Made by a program: the position numbers and the translations under genes
Assembly: GCF_900111295.1 (NCBI RefSeq)
Contig: NZ_FOGT01000007.1
Location: 62,001 to 126,000 of the forward strand
Direction of reading: 5' to 3'
DNA length: 64,000 bases
DNA from: Salipaludibacillus aurantiacus
GTDB lineage: Bacteria > Bacillota > Bacilli > Bacillales > Salisediminibacteriaceae
Part shown: positions 1 to 7,671 of the stretch, piece after piece
How the letters are laid out: each line of letters opens with the position of its first letter
How positions within the stretch are numbered: position 1 is the stretch's first letter
The notes under the pieces: generated by a model
Told to the model about the DNA's origin: nothing
Database searches by the model: none
What the model saw: only the letters and a program-made list of their open reading frames with translations

Positions 1-1436
1 CCGGTAAAACCAGTATGTCCAAATGCCTCATAGTTTCTTTCGTCACCCATATACCAGCGTGAATCCACTTCCCAGCCGTACCCGTGTCCTAACCTCTGCG
101 GTGAAGTGAATTGCTCTACTACTGGATGAGAATAGAGTTTATTGGTACCATACCCTCCTCCATTAAGCATTAATTGACCGAGTACTGATAAATCTCTGGC
201 CGTCGAAAACAGCCCTGCATGCCCTGCCACTCCTTCATTCACATAGAAACTGTTTCCATCATTTACTTCGCCGGTCAGAGTATAGTCTCTCCAGCTGTCG
301 AAAGCCTCTAAATCTACGTCTACCTTATAACCAAAATCAGGGTCGTGAACCATTTTGTATTCATATGGATTCCCCCAAGAAGTAGACGCAATCCGGTCCT
401 TGAAATTAGACGAAGGTGTAAATTGAGTATCTTCCAACTCTAACGTTTTATAAATGTCCTCCTCGAGGTACTGATTCAGCTTCTGCCCTGAAACTTCTTC
501 AATTATAAAACCCAGCATCATAAAGCTGAAGTCGCTGTAAGCCCGGTTTGTCCCCGTCTCATAATCCAGCGGCATGCGATTAATATAATCCAGCACACCT
601 TCTGAGTTGTTCGCGTAATAATAAGTCGGTGCCCATGGAGTTAAACCTGAAGTATGGGTTAATAAATCTTCAATTGTTATGTCCTCTTTCCCTTCCTGTC
701 CAAAGGCAGGAATGATATCTGCTACTTTATCTTCTACACTGAGTTTACCATCGCTCACTAACTTCATTATCCCCTGAGTAGTTCCCAGCACTTTAGTCAC
801 AGAGGCTAAATCAAAAATTGTATCAGTTTCCATTAGGCGCGGTTCTTCCAGTAACTGCCCCATATCATATTTCTGGGCATCACCATAACTGGATTCTTTA
901 ACAATCACGCCATCCTTGGCGACTAATACCACTCCCCCTGGGATAATACCATCATCAATCGACTGCTGAACAATTCCATCAATTTTATCCAATTTTTCCA
1001 AAGACATCCCTGCGTCCTCTGGAGCACCTTCTTTAAGGGTTAGATAGGGTATAATCAGCTTAGGACTGAGGGCGTTATTCCTTTGAACGACTTTGAGTTC
1101 ATTATCACCTTGTTTCATATACTCACTAATGTCAATTTCTACAGTGTTCTGCTGTCGAAGGTTACTTGGATGAATAGCCACATCTTTTCCATTGATAATA
1201 ATGTCAAGATTATTTTTAATACGCTTACCTCTGTTTTGAAGAATCAACTTGCCTTCACCCTCATGCCCTGCAAACTCACCTGAATAAGTATCTCCTCTGC
1301 CCTCTAACTCAATTTCAACTTGTCCGCTTAACTCCTGGCTCTCAGGTTCCTGCGCTTTACCTGCTGATGACAAAAAAAACGGCGTAAACACTATGCTTTG
1401 AAGTAATACGATGATCATTAGCTTTTTAATTAACAC
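1..1436 (-). CDS. secreted serine hydrolase, beta-lactamase/PBP-like family (partial, 3' end outside window)
   Basis: The gene reads leftward off the window, so the C-terminus is missing; about 478 codons are present. The product looks like an exported serine hydrolase of the class C beta-lactamase/EstB/PBP4* family. A hydrophobic signal segment is followed by about 100 residues of beta-rich sequence and then the catalytic domain: SxxK in LASVTKV, a second motif AYSDF (Tyr kept, YSN reads YSD) and GHTGFTG in the KTG-box position. The GTG at 1436 is chosen because GGAGG lies 8 bases before it; the in-frame ATG at 1442 has only 2-3 bases of spacing. Substrate is unknown; peptidoglycan peptides or esters are both possible for this family. 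Confidence 0.88.
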   Translation of the reverse strand, partial: MLIKKLMIIVLLQSIVFTPFFLSSAGKAQEPESQELSGQVEIELEGRGDTYSGEFAGHEGEGKLILQNRGKRIKNNLDIIINGKDVAIHPSNLRQQNTVEIDISEYMKQGDNELKVVQRNNALSPKLIIPYLTLKEGAPEDAGMSLEKLDKIDGIVQQSIDDGIIPGGVVLVAKDGVIVKESSYGDAQKYDMGQLLEEPRLMETDTIFDLASVTKVLGTTQGIMKLVSDGKLSVEDKVADIIPAFGQEGKEDITIEDLLTHTSGLTPWAPTYYYANNSEGVLDYINRMPLDYETGTNRAYSDFSFMMLGFIIEEVSGQKLNQYLEEDIYKTLELEDTQFTPSSNFKDRIASTSWGNPYEYKMVHDPDFGYKVDVDLEAFDSWRDYTLTGEVNDGNSFYVNEGVAGHAGLFSTARDLSVLGQLMLNGGGYGTNKLYSHPVVEQFTSPQRLGHGYGWEVDSRWYMGDERNYEAFGHTGFT

Positions 1437-1710
1437 ATACATTACCTCCAGTTAAAGTATTAAAAAAACTCTTTACTCCTCCTTCCTATAGTATTTTAGG
1501 AATAAAAATTTATCTTGAGTATAATCATGAAGTACACATTGAGGTAAATTTATTAGACTCGGGGTGGTTAATATAACAAATATTTTATGGTACTGATGCA
1601 ACCCGGACTTTTTGGATACTTGCAGAAGTGAGTAGAAAAACTGTAGTTTAATATTGTATTTTACCCTTAGCCATTATACAGAATACTGTATATTATAAAT
1701 GTAACATATT

Positions 1711-1725
1711 ATTAAAGCGCTTTCA
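1711..1725. promoter_or_regulatory. possible CcpA cre site
   Basis: The sequence TTAAAGCGCTTTCAA is a near-perfect dyad close to the Bacillus cre consensus (TGAAANCGNTTTCA type). It lies about 60 bp before the small Cys-rich gene at 1787 and about 270 bp upstream of the divergent hydrolase. The match is by eye only. Confidence 0.35.
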
Positions 1726-1786
1726 ATAGACTTCCCACTGTCTATGTATTATTGTAAATAAGCCTCTGAAAATAATCAGGAGAGTT

Positions 1787-1987
1787 GTGGCTACTACTAC
1801 TGGTGGGAAGGTATTACGTAAATTAAAAAGTTCAGGGAGAGGCACATGCCCATTGTGCGGCCGGACACGAATAAAATTGCTTTATGATCACATAAAGGAG
1901 GAAGGCGAAACGATTAAAGTATGTAAGATTTGCCGCCCTAAAAAGATATGTGAAAGCTGCTCATTTCTATACACTAAACTCTGTTAA
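1787..1987 (+). CDS. small Cys-rich protein, probable zinc ribbon (66 aa)
   Basis: I do not recognise the family. The 66-residue product is basic and has CPLC at about residue 21, CKIC at about 46, CESC at about 54 and a C-terminal Cys, the spacing of paired zinc knuckles in a treble-clef or zinc-ribbon fold. The start is GTG with AGGAG about 5 bases upstream. It stands alone between the divergent hydrolase and a 740-bp spacer. Such small zinc-ribbon proteins may bind nucleic acid, but nothing here shows a partner. Confidence 0.6.
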   Translation: MATTTGGKVLRKLKSSGRGTCPLCGRTRIKLLYDHIKEEGETIKVCKICRPKKICESCSFLYTKLC

Positions 1988-2728
1988 ACTGGAGTATTGC
2001 CTCCTAAAAACTTTAATAAACTAAAGATCTGGCTTTTAGTTTATAATCCAGCTGACTAAAACTTCTGAGTGTAAATGTTAGTCATTTTCCCGGTTCTCAC
2101 AAGTATGTTTGCAAGGCATGAGTAACGATGTTTTCGCGGTATCATGCCAAAAACTGCATACAATAAAAGTTAAAGGTATAAAACTAAAGCACCGTAATGA
2201 AAGACATTTAACTCTTGTAAAATGTCTTATGTAATTATATTATCATACACAATATTTTCCTTGAAATATTGAAACTGAATAGGATGAACTATTATTTTTT
2301 AAGCTCCTGTTTCTCGTTAACCTGATTTAAGAGTCGGGGTATAACTTTCGCAGCCGCTTTGTCCGAATGGCGAGGCCGCCTGACCGCTGCTTCTCCTGCC
2401 GCAGCTGAACGTTTCAGTTTTCTGAATTCAATCAGCAGGGCTTCATGCATGAAGAAGTACAGATTGAATATAGTGAGTGCATCAAATATCTGGTTAACTG
2501 CATCAAATATCCCCGCCACTGCATCAAATAATTTTGGATGTTGTCGCTCCCACAATTACTGACAGCGGCCCCAGTTTCATCAGCCTCTCCTATCCATACT
2601 TCAAGGGATCCCAACTCCCTTGCCTTCTTATTTCCCAAGTTTAATCGGCTTCTCCCAGGGAATTGGTTAGTACAGAAGTAAATTACTTAAATCAAATCAA
2701 ATTTTTTAGAAGATATGAGGTGATTGAT
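1988..2728. other. intergenic spacer without a supported gene
   Basis: The left half is AT-rich with no ORF carrying a ribosome site. The right half (2290-2640) is GC-richer and open on both strands, but the ORFs overlap each other, lack Shine-Dalgarno sequences and partly consist of translated 21-bp DNA repeats (2479-2530). It could be a decayed gene end; I cannot name one. Confidence 0.5.
2479..2530. repeat. three tandem copies of a 21-bp unit (GCATCAAATA)
   Basis: The core GCATCAAATA begins at 2479, 2500 and 2521, an exact 21-bp period; the other 11 bases of each unit differ. A weaker relative (GATTGAATA) precedes the first copy. It is one of six helically spaced arrays in intergenic DNA of this window. 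Confidence 0.85.
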
Positions 2729-3985
2729 GTGGCCCAGGCACAGCGGCAGCCACAAGAGGAAACAAAGAGGAACATAGTTATAGAGAAACTTAAGGTGGTC
2801 GGGCCGGGGGCTATTATTTCCGCCTCGTTCGTCGGGCCCGGAACAATTACAACCGCCACTGAGGCGGGGGCATCTTTCGGGTACGCTTTGTTGTGGGCGC
2901 TCGTGTTCTCTGTGATTACGACGATCGTCCTCCAGATGATGGTCGCAAGGCTTGGGATTGTGGCCAGAAAGGGGCTTGGAGCCGCTATAAGGGACCAATT
3001 TGCCCAGCCCGCAATTAAATACACCATTATGGGATTTGTCATCTTTTCAATATTCACCGGATCGGCGGCTTATATGAGCGGGGATTTAAACGGAACGTCG
3101 CTCGGTCTGTCGACGTTAACAGGCTGGAATATTAATGCGATTGGCCCGTTTGTCGGGCTGGTTGTACTGCTCATTGGACTGACCGGAAGCTACAAGCTTA
3201 TTGAAAAACTGATGATTGTGCTGGTTATTATAATGAGTACTGTTTTTATTACGACTATGGTGATTGCCCAGCCTAATCTTGGAGGTATTTTCACCGGTAT
3301 TTTTGCGCCTTCAGTGCCGGCAGGCTCAATTATTACGATTGCCGCCCTTGTCGGGACAACGGTTGTGCCTTATAACTTGTTTATCCATTCCAATTCGGTA
3401 CAGGAGCGGTGGAACGATTCTTCCCACTTAAATGATTCCAAATGGGATATTGTCATATCAATCGGAATGGGCGGGTTGATTTCAGGATCCATATTGATTA
3501 CTTCCGGGACGTTAATGCGCGGGGTGGAAGTCGAGACAGTCGCCGACCTGGCCATCCAGCTGGAACCGCTGCTTGGTGGCTGGGCTGAAACGTTTCTGGC
3601 GATCGGGATTTTCTCAGCTGGGTTTTCTTCGATGACCGCAGCGGCGCTCGGTGCTTCCATTACGGTCAGCAGTGTACTTAAGTGGAAAAACGGCATGAAA
3701 AACTGGCGTTTCAGGGCGATTTTCGCGACAGTTATTCTGATTGGAGTTTTCAGTTTTATCCTTAATTTTGAGCCGTTGGCCATTATTCTTTTTGCGCAGG
3801 CTCTGAATGGGATCCTGCTGCCGGGAATAGCTTTGCTCATTCTTATCATCATGAATAATAAGAACCTGCTTGGAAAATATACGAACTCAATGAAAGTGAA
3901 TGTGATTGGGATTATCGTTGTTATTGTCTGCTTTGGCATCGGCGGCTACAGTGTCTTCTCTGCGCTCACTGCCTTCTTTAATTAA
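2729..3985 (+). CDS. NRAMP-family (SLC11-like) membrane transporter with non-canonical metal site
   Basis: A 418-residue polytopic membrane protein of the NRAMP/MntH superfamily. In family members a DPGN motif in TM1 and a MPH motif in TM6 bind the metal. Here TM1 reads GPGT (residues 36-39) and TM6 reads VVPYNLFIHS, so the usual Asp, Asn and Met ligands are all replaced. This resembles a YcsG-like subgroup, whose substrate may not be Mn2+ or Fe2+. The start is taken as GTG 2729 because GAGGTG lies 6 bases before it; an upstream in-frame TTG at 2663 would add 22 polar residues with a weaker site. No operon partner is adjacent, and the following gene is 325 bp away. Confidence 0.85.
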   Translation: MAQAQRQPQEETKRNIVIEKLKVVGPGAIISASFVGPGTITTATEAGASFGYALLWALVFSVITTIVLQMMVARLGIVARKGLGAAIRDQFAQPAIKYTIMGFVIFSIFTGSAAYMSGDLNGTSLGLSTLTGWNINAIGPFVGLVVLLIGLTGSYKLIEKLMIVLVIIMSTVFITTMVIAQPNLGGIFTGIFAPSVPAGSIITIAALVGTTVVPYNLFIHSNSVQERWNDSSHLNDSKWDIVISIGMGGLISGSILITSGTLMRGVEVETVADLAIQLEPLLGGWAETFLAIGIFSAGFSSMTAAALGASITVSSVLKWKNGMKNWRFRAIFATVILIGVFSFILNFEPLAIILFAQALNGILLPGIALLILIIMNNKNLLGKYTNSMKVNVIGIIVVIVCFGIGGYSVFSALTAFFN

Positions 3986-4309
3986 TATGACTGCGGTATA
4001 GGGTGAAGGACCCCCGTACCTTTGACGTACCAAACAGCCATGCTTTCCCGGCTTTCACGCCGGGATGATTCGTCCGGGGCGCTTTTCCAAGGACACCTTC
4101 CCCATAATTCCTGCGGAAAAAGAACTAAATAGATAAATCACACTTTAAAAACAACTAACTCTGTTTAGAAAATCTAAAACTCCGGGTAAGGTAATATAAC
4201 TTGTAAAAAAAGGAACCACACAATTTTTCCATAAATGGCTGTTGAAAGGGTTGAATGATTTCCCTTCACAGGGGTCACATTAAAAGCATATTAAAAGGAG
4301 GCAAGACTG
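3986..4309. other. intergenic spacer with a short hairpin
   Basis: It contains a perfect inverted repeat, TCCCGGC/GCCGGGA (4046-4065, 6-base loop), about 60 bp after the NRAMP-like gene. No T-run follows, so it is at best a weak terminator. Nothing else is recognisable up to the ribosome site of the next gene. Confidence 0.4.
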
Positions 4310-4666
4310 ATGAGCGAGCAGAATGAACAGGTTGTTGAGTGGCTGGAAGAGTTAAAAGGCCAGACGCTTTTTATTCAAAAAGATGAATTTGAAACCGGTA
4401 AAAGTGACGTTCTTGCGACCGATAAAGTCCGTTTCCAGCTTGATTCTGTCGGCCTTAAAAACAACAGGAATGCGTCTATCGACGATTATGTAGCGAATGA
4501 AGAGATCGTGCTTTACGGTTCAGGGACGATTGAAACAGCTCAAGGAGAAACGGATTTGCCTGAGAATGTGTATGAGATCCCTTTAACAGGAGAGGTTAAG
4601 GCCAATAAGCAGGATCCAAGCATCAGGCTGAGAACAGACGATGCGATGTATACCATTTTCACTTAA
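4310..4666 (+). CDS. hypothetical acidic protein (118 aa)
   Basis: Unrecognised. The 118-residue soluble protein has no signal or membrane segment, is acidic, and seems mostly beta-strand with short polar loops. AAAGGAGG precedes the ATG by 8-9 bases, so the start is well supported. A strong bidirectional terminator follows at once, so it is a single-gene unit. No catalytic motif is visible. Confidence 0.75.
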   Translation: MSEQNEQVVEWLEELKGQTLFIQKDEFETGKSDVLATDKVRFQLDSVGLKNNRNASIDDYVANEEIVLYGSGTIETAQGETDLPENVYEIPLTGEVKANKQDPSIRLRTDDAMYTIFT

Positions 4667-4698
4667 ACACAGAGGCAGTACGAAACTTTAATAATTAT

Positions 4699-4737
4699 AA
4701 AAGGAGGGAAATGCCTGGCGGGCGTTTCCCTCCTTTT
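4699..4737. terminator. bidirectional rho-independent terminator
   Basis: Perfect 13-bp arms AAAAGGAGGGAAA (4699-4711) and TTTCCCTCCTTTT (4725-4737) supply a U-run on either strand. It sits between the convergent gene ending at 4666 and the BCCT gene ending at 4745, and can serve both. Confidence 0.9.
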
Positions 4738-4744
4738 CATATTG

Positions 4745-6271
4745 CTACCAGTCTTCTTTTTTCTCGACTTTATGGGTGGTGTAGCCTTCAATTCTTAATG
4801 AGCGGTAAATCGCAAAGAGCATAGCCAGCATGATAAAGGTAAATGGAAATGCGGTTACCGTAGCGACCGCCTGCATGCCTTCAAGCCCTCCGCTGAGAAG
4901 AAGAACGGTTGCGATGGCCGATATTAAGAGCCCCCAGATGAGCAGCACCCGGCCCTTCGGATTTAAATTACCGGAAGAGGAAAAGACACCGAGAACGTAT
5001 GTCGCTGAATTAGCGGATGTAATAAAGAAGATGGAAATCAGAATAAGCGCGCCAATACTGAATATCATTGAACCAGGAAGCTGTTCGAGCACGAGGAAGA
5101 AGCCTGCTTCCGGTTCTGCGGCAGTCTCTTCTGCTATAGCTGTTCCTTCGTTTAGATCATAATAAATGCCTGAACCTCCAAATGTCACGACCCACACAAG
5201 CGTCAACAGTGCCGGCACGAACAACACACCGAATATAAAACCCCTTAAGGAACGGCCTTTCGATACTCTCGCTATAAACGTCCCGACGAACGGGCTCCAG
5301 GAAATTACCCACGCCCAATAAAACAGCGTCCACTCTCCCATCCAGTCATTCTCTGAGTAAGGGGTGGTCGTGAAGCTCATTTGAGGCAATTGTGAAAAAT
5401 ATTGGCCAAAAGTCAGTGTAATGTGTTCCATTATATAGACAGTCGGCCCGAGGGCAAGCGCAATAATAAGCAGCGCACCGGCAAGCCATAAATTTGAAAT
5501 GCTTAAGTAACGCATCCCTTTATTTAAACCTGAAAGAACAGATATAAGAAAAATAATTGTGACCACTAAAAGAATAATTAAATACACTAAATTATCAGGT
5601 TCTATAGCAAATACCTGGGAAAGTCCGCTGCCGACTTGCAAGGTGCTCATTCCGAGTGAAGTAGCGATTCCTATTGTCGTTGCCACTATGACCACCACAT
5701 CAATCGCCTTTCCCGGCCAGCGGTAGATCCCGTCCCCGATCAACGGGAAAAATGCTGAACTGACTAAGCCAGGAAGATTTTTACGAAACTTTGCAAAAGC
5801 AAGCCCTAAAGCCACGATCGCATAAATGCTCCAAGGGTGAAGGCCCCAGTGAAACATACTGTAAATAAGACTCTGTTCTGCTGCAGCCTGAGATTCGGCT
5901 TCTACGCCTCCGGTTGGTGAGTGAAAATGGGAAAGAGGTTCCCCAACCCCCCAAAAGACAAGGCCTACCCCCATACCGGCTGCAAAAAGCATACCGAGCC
6001 ATGTAAAAAACGAATATTCAGGCTCATCATTCTTATAGCCCAATTTCATATGCCTGTAGGGACCGAAGCCGAGAAAGAGACAGAACCCCAGAAAAATACC
6101 TGTTGAGATCACATAAAACCAGCCGAACTGTTCAATCATCTGGTCCATGATCGTCTGTGTGACCGCGGTCATATTCTCCGGTGTGACTGCTCCCCATATC
6201 ACGATAGATAAAATAATTATGGCTGAGATAATAAATACTATTTTTTCTTTAAATTGCTGCTTAACTTCCAC
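4745..6271 (-). CDS. BCCT-family glycine betaine/choline/carnitine transporter
   Basis: A 508-residue, 12-TM secondary carrier of the betaine-choline-carnitine family (OpuD/BetP type), which takes up compatible solutes with Na+ or H+. The family signature is clear: the GWFYVISTGIFL start region, GMGVGLVFWGVGEPL in TM3 and the aromatic-box segment WTLFYWAWVISWSPFVG. The start is GTG 6271, 8 bases after GGAGG; the longer frame from 6289 would include the ribosome site itself. The C-terminus is short (KKEDW), without the long osmosensing tail of BetP. It is monocistronic, ends at a shared terminator, and fits life in salty medium. Confidence 0.93.
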   Translation of the reverse strand: MEVKQQFKEKIVFIISAIIILSIVIWGAVTPENMTAVTQTIMDQMIEQFGWFYVISTGIFLGFCLFLGFGPYRHMKLGYKNDEPEYSFFTWLGMLFAAGMGVGLVFWGVGEPLSHFHSPTGGVEAESQAAAEQSLIYSMFHWGLHPWSIYAIVALGLAFAKFRKNLPGLVSSAFFPLIGDGIYRWPGKAIDVVVIVATTIGIATSLGMSTLQVGSGLSQVFAIEPDNLVYLIILLVVTIIFLISVLSGLNKGMRYLSISNLWLAGALLIIALALGPTVYIMEHITLTFGQYFSQLPQMSFTTTPYSENDWMGEWTLFYWAWVISWSPFVGTFIARVSKGRSLRGFIFGVLFVPALLTLVWVVTFGGSGIYYDLNEGTAIAEETAAEPEAGFFLVLEQLPGSMIFSIGALILISIFFITSANSATYVLGVFSSSGNLNPKGRVLLIWGLLISAIATVLLLSGGLEGMQAVATVTAFPFTFIMLAMLFAIYRSLRIEGYTTHKVEKKEDW

Positions 6272-6334
6272 GGGGCATTCCTCCTTCACTAGTAGTCTCT
6301 ACCACGAAGGAAAATAGCGGAAACAGAATATACG

Positions 6335-6365
6335 AAAAAAGAGCAATTACCTATAAAGGTATTGC
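6335..6365 (-). terminator. terminator-like hairpin upstream of the BCCT gene
   Basis: Read on the minus strand, GCAATACCT pairs with AGGTAATTGC (one bulge) and is followed by TCTTTTTT. It lies 65-95 bases before the BCCT start. It could end leftward transcription entering from the spacer or attenuate the BCCT leader; the sequence does not decide which. Confidence 0.55.
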
Positions 6366-6543
6366 CCTTTCAACCCGTTTTGACAGATTAACAGACTTAG
6401 AACGGAATAGTTTATCGTTTTTCAGCCCATACTGTCACTAAGTACACGCAGCGTGAAGAACAGTTGGCAGTGCCACCGGCTCCCTGAATATTGGCATTAT
6501 TACTGGGCGGGTCAATTTACAATAGTTTAGGAGGTTGTCTGGT

Positions 6544-6657
6544 ATGAATAGAGAAGGTAATTTTTTTGTCGGGTTAATTTATGGAATTGGTTTTAGCATT
6601 CCGTTGTGGATGTCATTTTTCGGCTGGATTAAGCTAATCAGCAGGCTAGTTTCTTAA
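6544..6657 (+). CDS. putative 37-aa single-pass membrane micropeptide
   Basis: A short ORF with a good ribosome site: GGAGGT at 6530-6535, 8 bases before ATG. The product is 37 residues with one hydrophobic stretch (FFVGLIYGIGFSIPLWMSFFGW) followed by a basic end, which suggests a membrane micropeptide. It stands alone between the BCCT gene and a 10-bp repeat array. No family is recognised, so the call rests on the ribosome site and composition. Confidence 0.45.
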   Translation: MNREGNFFVGLIYGIGFSIPLWMSFFGWIKLISRLVS

Positions 6658-6680
6658 GAGCATTTTCAGGCGAATTAGTA

Positions 6681-6793
6681 TATCGCTTTGTATCGTCTCG
6701 TATCGCATCGTGTTGCGGTGTATCGTGATGGATCGCGGTGTCGTATCGTCAAGTATCCCCTTATATCGCAGTGTATCGTCAAGTATCGCTTTG
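6681..6793. repeat. 10-bp tandem array, about 11 units (TATCGnnnnG)
   Basis: TATCG-like units begin at 6681, 6691, 6701, 6711, 6721, 6731, 6744, 6754, 6764, 6774 and 6784. The period is 10 bp, with one 3-bp shift at 6741. Two units are decayed (TGTTGCGGTG, TATCCCCTTA). The 200 bp to the right hold only a 13-bp palindrome (AGGTCCTGGACCT, 6871-6883). ORFs crossing the array look spurious. Confidence 0.9.
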
Positions 6794-7001
6794 CGGCGGC
6801 GAGCCTTCCCCGTTGTTTATGTAAGCATTATTCTGTGCGTCCCAGAACATTGGTCGCATGCTTCAAGCATAGGTCCTGGACCTTTGCGCCAGGTACATTA
6901 AAATATGGCGTTGCGTTCAGGTATGCCCTGTTAAACATAAAGTTCCTGGCGTCGAATCGCACAGTAAAAAGCCTCCGTATCTGCGGCTCTCATATCCCTT
7001 C

Positions 7002-7142
7002 CTATTCTGTTTCCTCTTTCTTTAAAACTTCTTTTAACCGGTTTTCAATAAAAACCATCAGTTCCCGGGTTTCTCCAGACGTGCTGCTTGAACCCCGTCC
7101 TTTAATTTCTTCCATGATCTGTTTAAGCTCCTCTACTCGCAT
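7002..7142 (-). CDS. small hypothetical helical protein (46 aa)
   Basis: Unrecognised. The 46-residue product is charged, probably two amphipathic helices joined by a Gly/Ser-rich linker (GRGSSSTSG). A GGGAGGGG ribosome site lies 5 bases before the ATG at 7142, which favours this start over upstream in-frame codons. No membrane segment or Cys. It stands alone, so no function can be assigned. Confidence 0.6.
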   Translation of the reverse strand: MRVEELKQIMEEIKGRGSSSTSGETRELMVFIENRLKEVLKKEETE

Positions 7143-7288
7143 TTTATCCCCTCCCAAAACTTTAATAGCCCTAATTATGACTAGTACTTTAACACGGGCA
7201 TTGTACAAATGCCGTCGGAATCTGTCGAATTCTTAAATTATAACCAATTTTTCTACTAAATGTCAGATTGTACATATTTAGCGATGGT

Positions 7289-7495
7289 GATTGTTGCACT
7301 TCGGAAGGAGATTGTTGCAATTTGGCTAAGGATTGTGGCACTTCGGGCGAGGATTGTGACACCTCAGGAAGATTGTTGCACTTTCGCAAATGATTGTTAT
7401 GCACTCTAAGAGATTGTTGCACTTTTGCCATAGATTGTTGCATTTTGCGCGGGGATTGTTGCACTTTATCAAAGGATTGTGGAATTCTGTTACTG
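7289..7495. repeat. 21-bp tandem array, ten units (GATTGTTGCACTT)
   Basis: Units beginning GATTGTTGCACTT-like start at 7289, 7310, 7331, 7352, 7371, 7392, 7412, 7433, 7454 and 7475; eight of nine steps are 20-21 bp (one is 19). The first 13 bases are conserved and the last 8 vary freely. Because 21 is divisible by 3, the minus strand gives a repetitive ORF that is probably not a gene. The array lies between two minus-strand genes. Confidence 0.93.
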
Positions 7496-7621
7496 CCGGG
7501 ATTAATCCCCTTCCATTCCCCCCTGATGTAATCTAAGTTTACGACAAATTTCCCGGGAAATTGTCTTTTTTCTAAAACGGGAGGCAGCCCCTAAATATCT
7601 CTCCTTCCCAATTAACGCCAA

Positions 7622-7652
7622 CAAAAAAAGCAAGGGGACCCATCCCCTTGCT
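7622..7652 (-). terminator. rho-independent terminator of the nucleotidase gene
   Basis: On the minus strand AGCAAGGGGA pairs perfectly with TCCCCTTGCT (4-base loop) and is followed by TTTTTTT. It lies 20 bases after the stop of the gene at 7672. Confidence 0.92.
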
Positions 7653-7671
7653 CTAAAAAGCTATTAAAACA

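Noticed and set aside
2292-2638. Overlapping ORFs on both strands before the NRAMP-like gene
   Set aside because: No ribosome sites; partly translated 21-bp repeats (FDAV units).
6688-7236. Plus-strand 182-aa ORF
   Set aside because: It begins in the 10-bp array, lacks a Shine-Dalgarno and covers the better-supported small gene at 7002-7142 on the other strand.
7189-7464. Minus-strand ORF of repeated QQS units
   Set aside because: It is the translation of a 21-bp DNA array and has no ribosome site or known fold.
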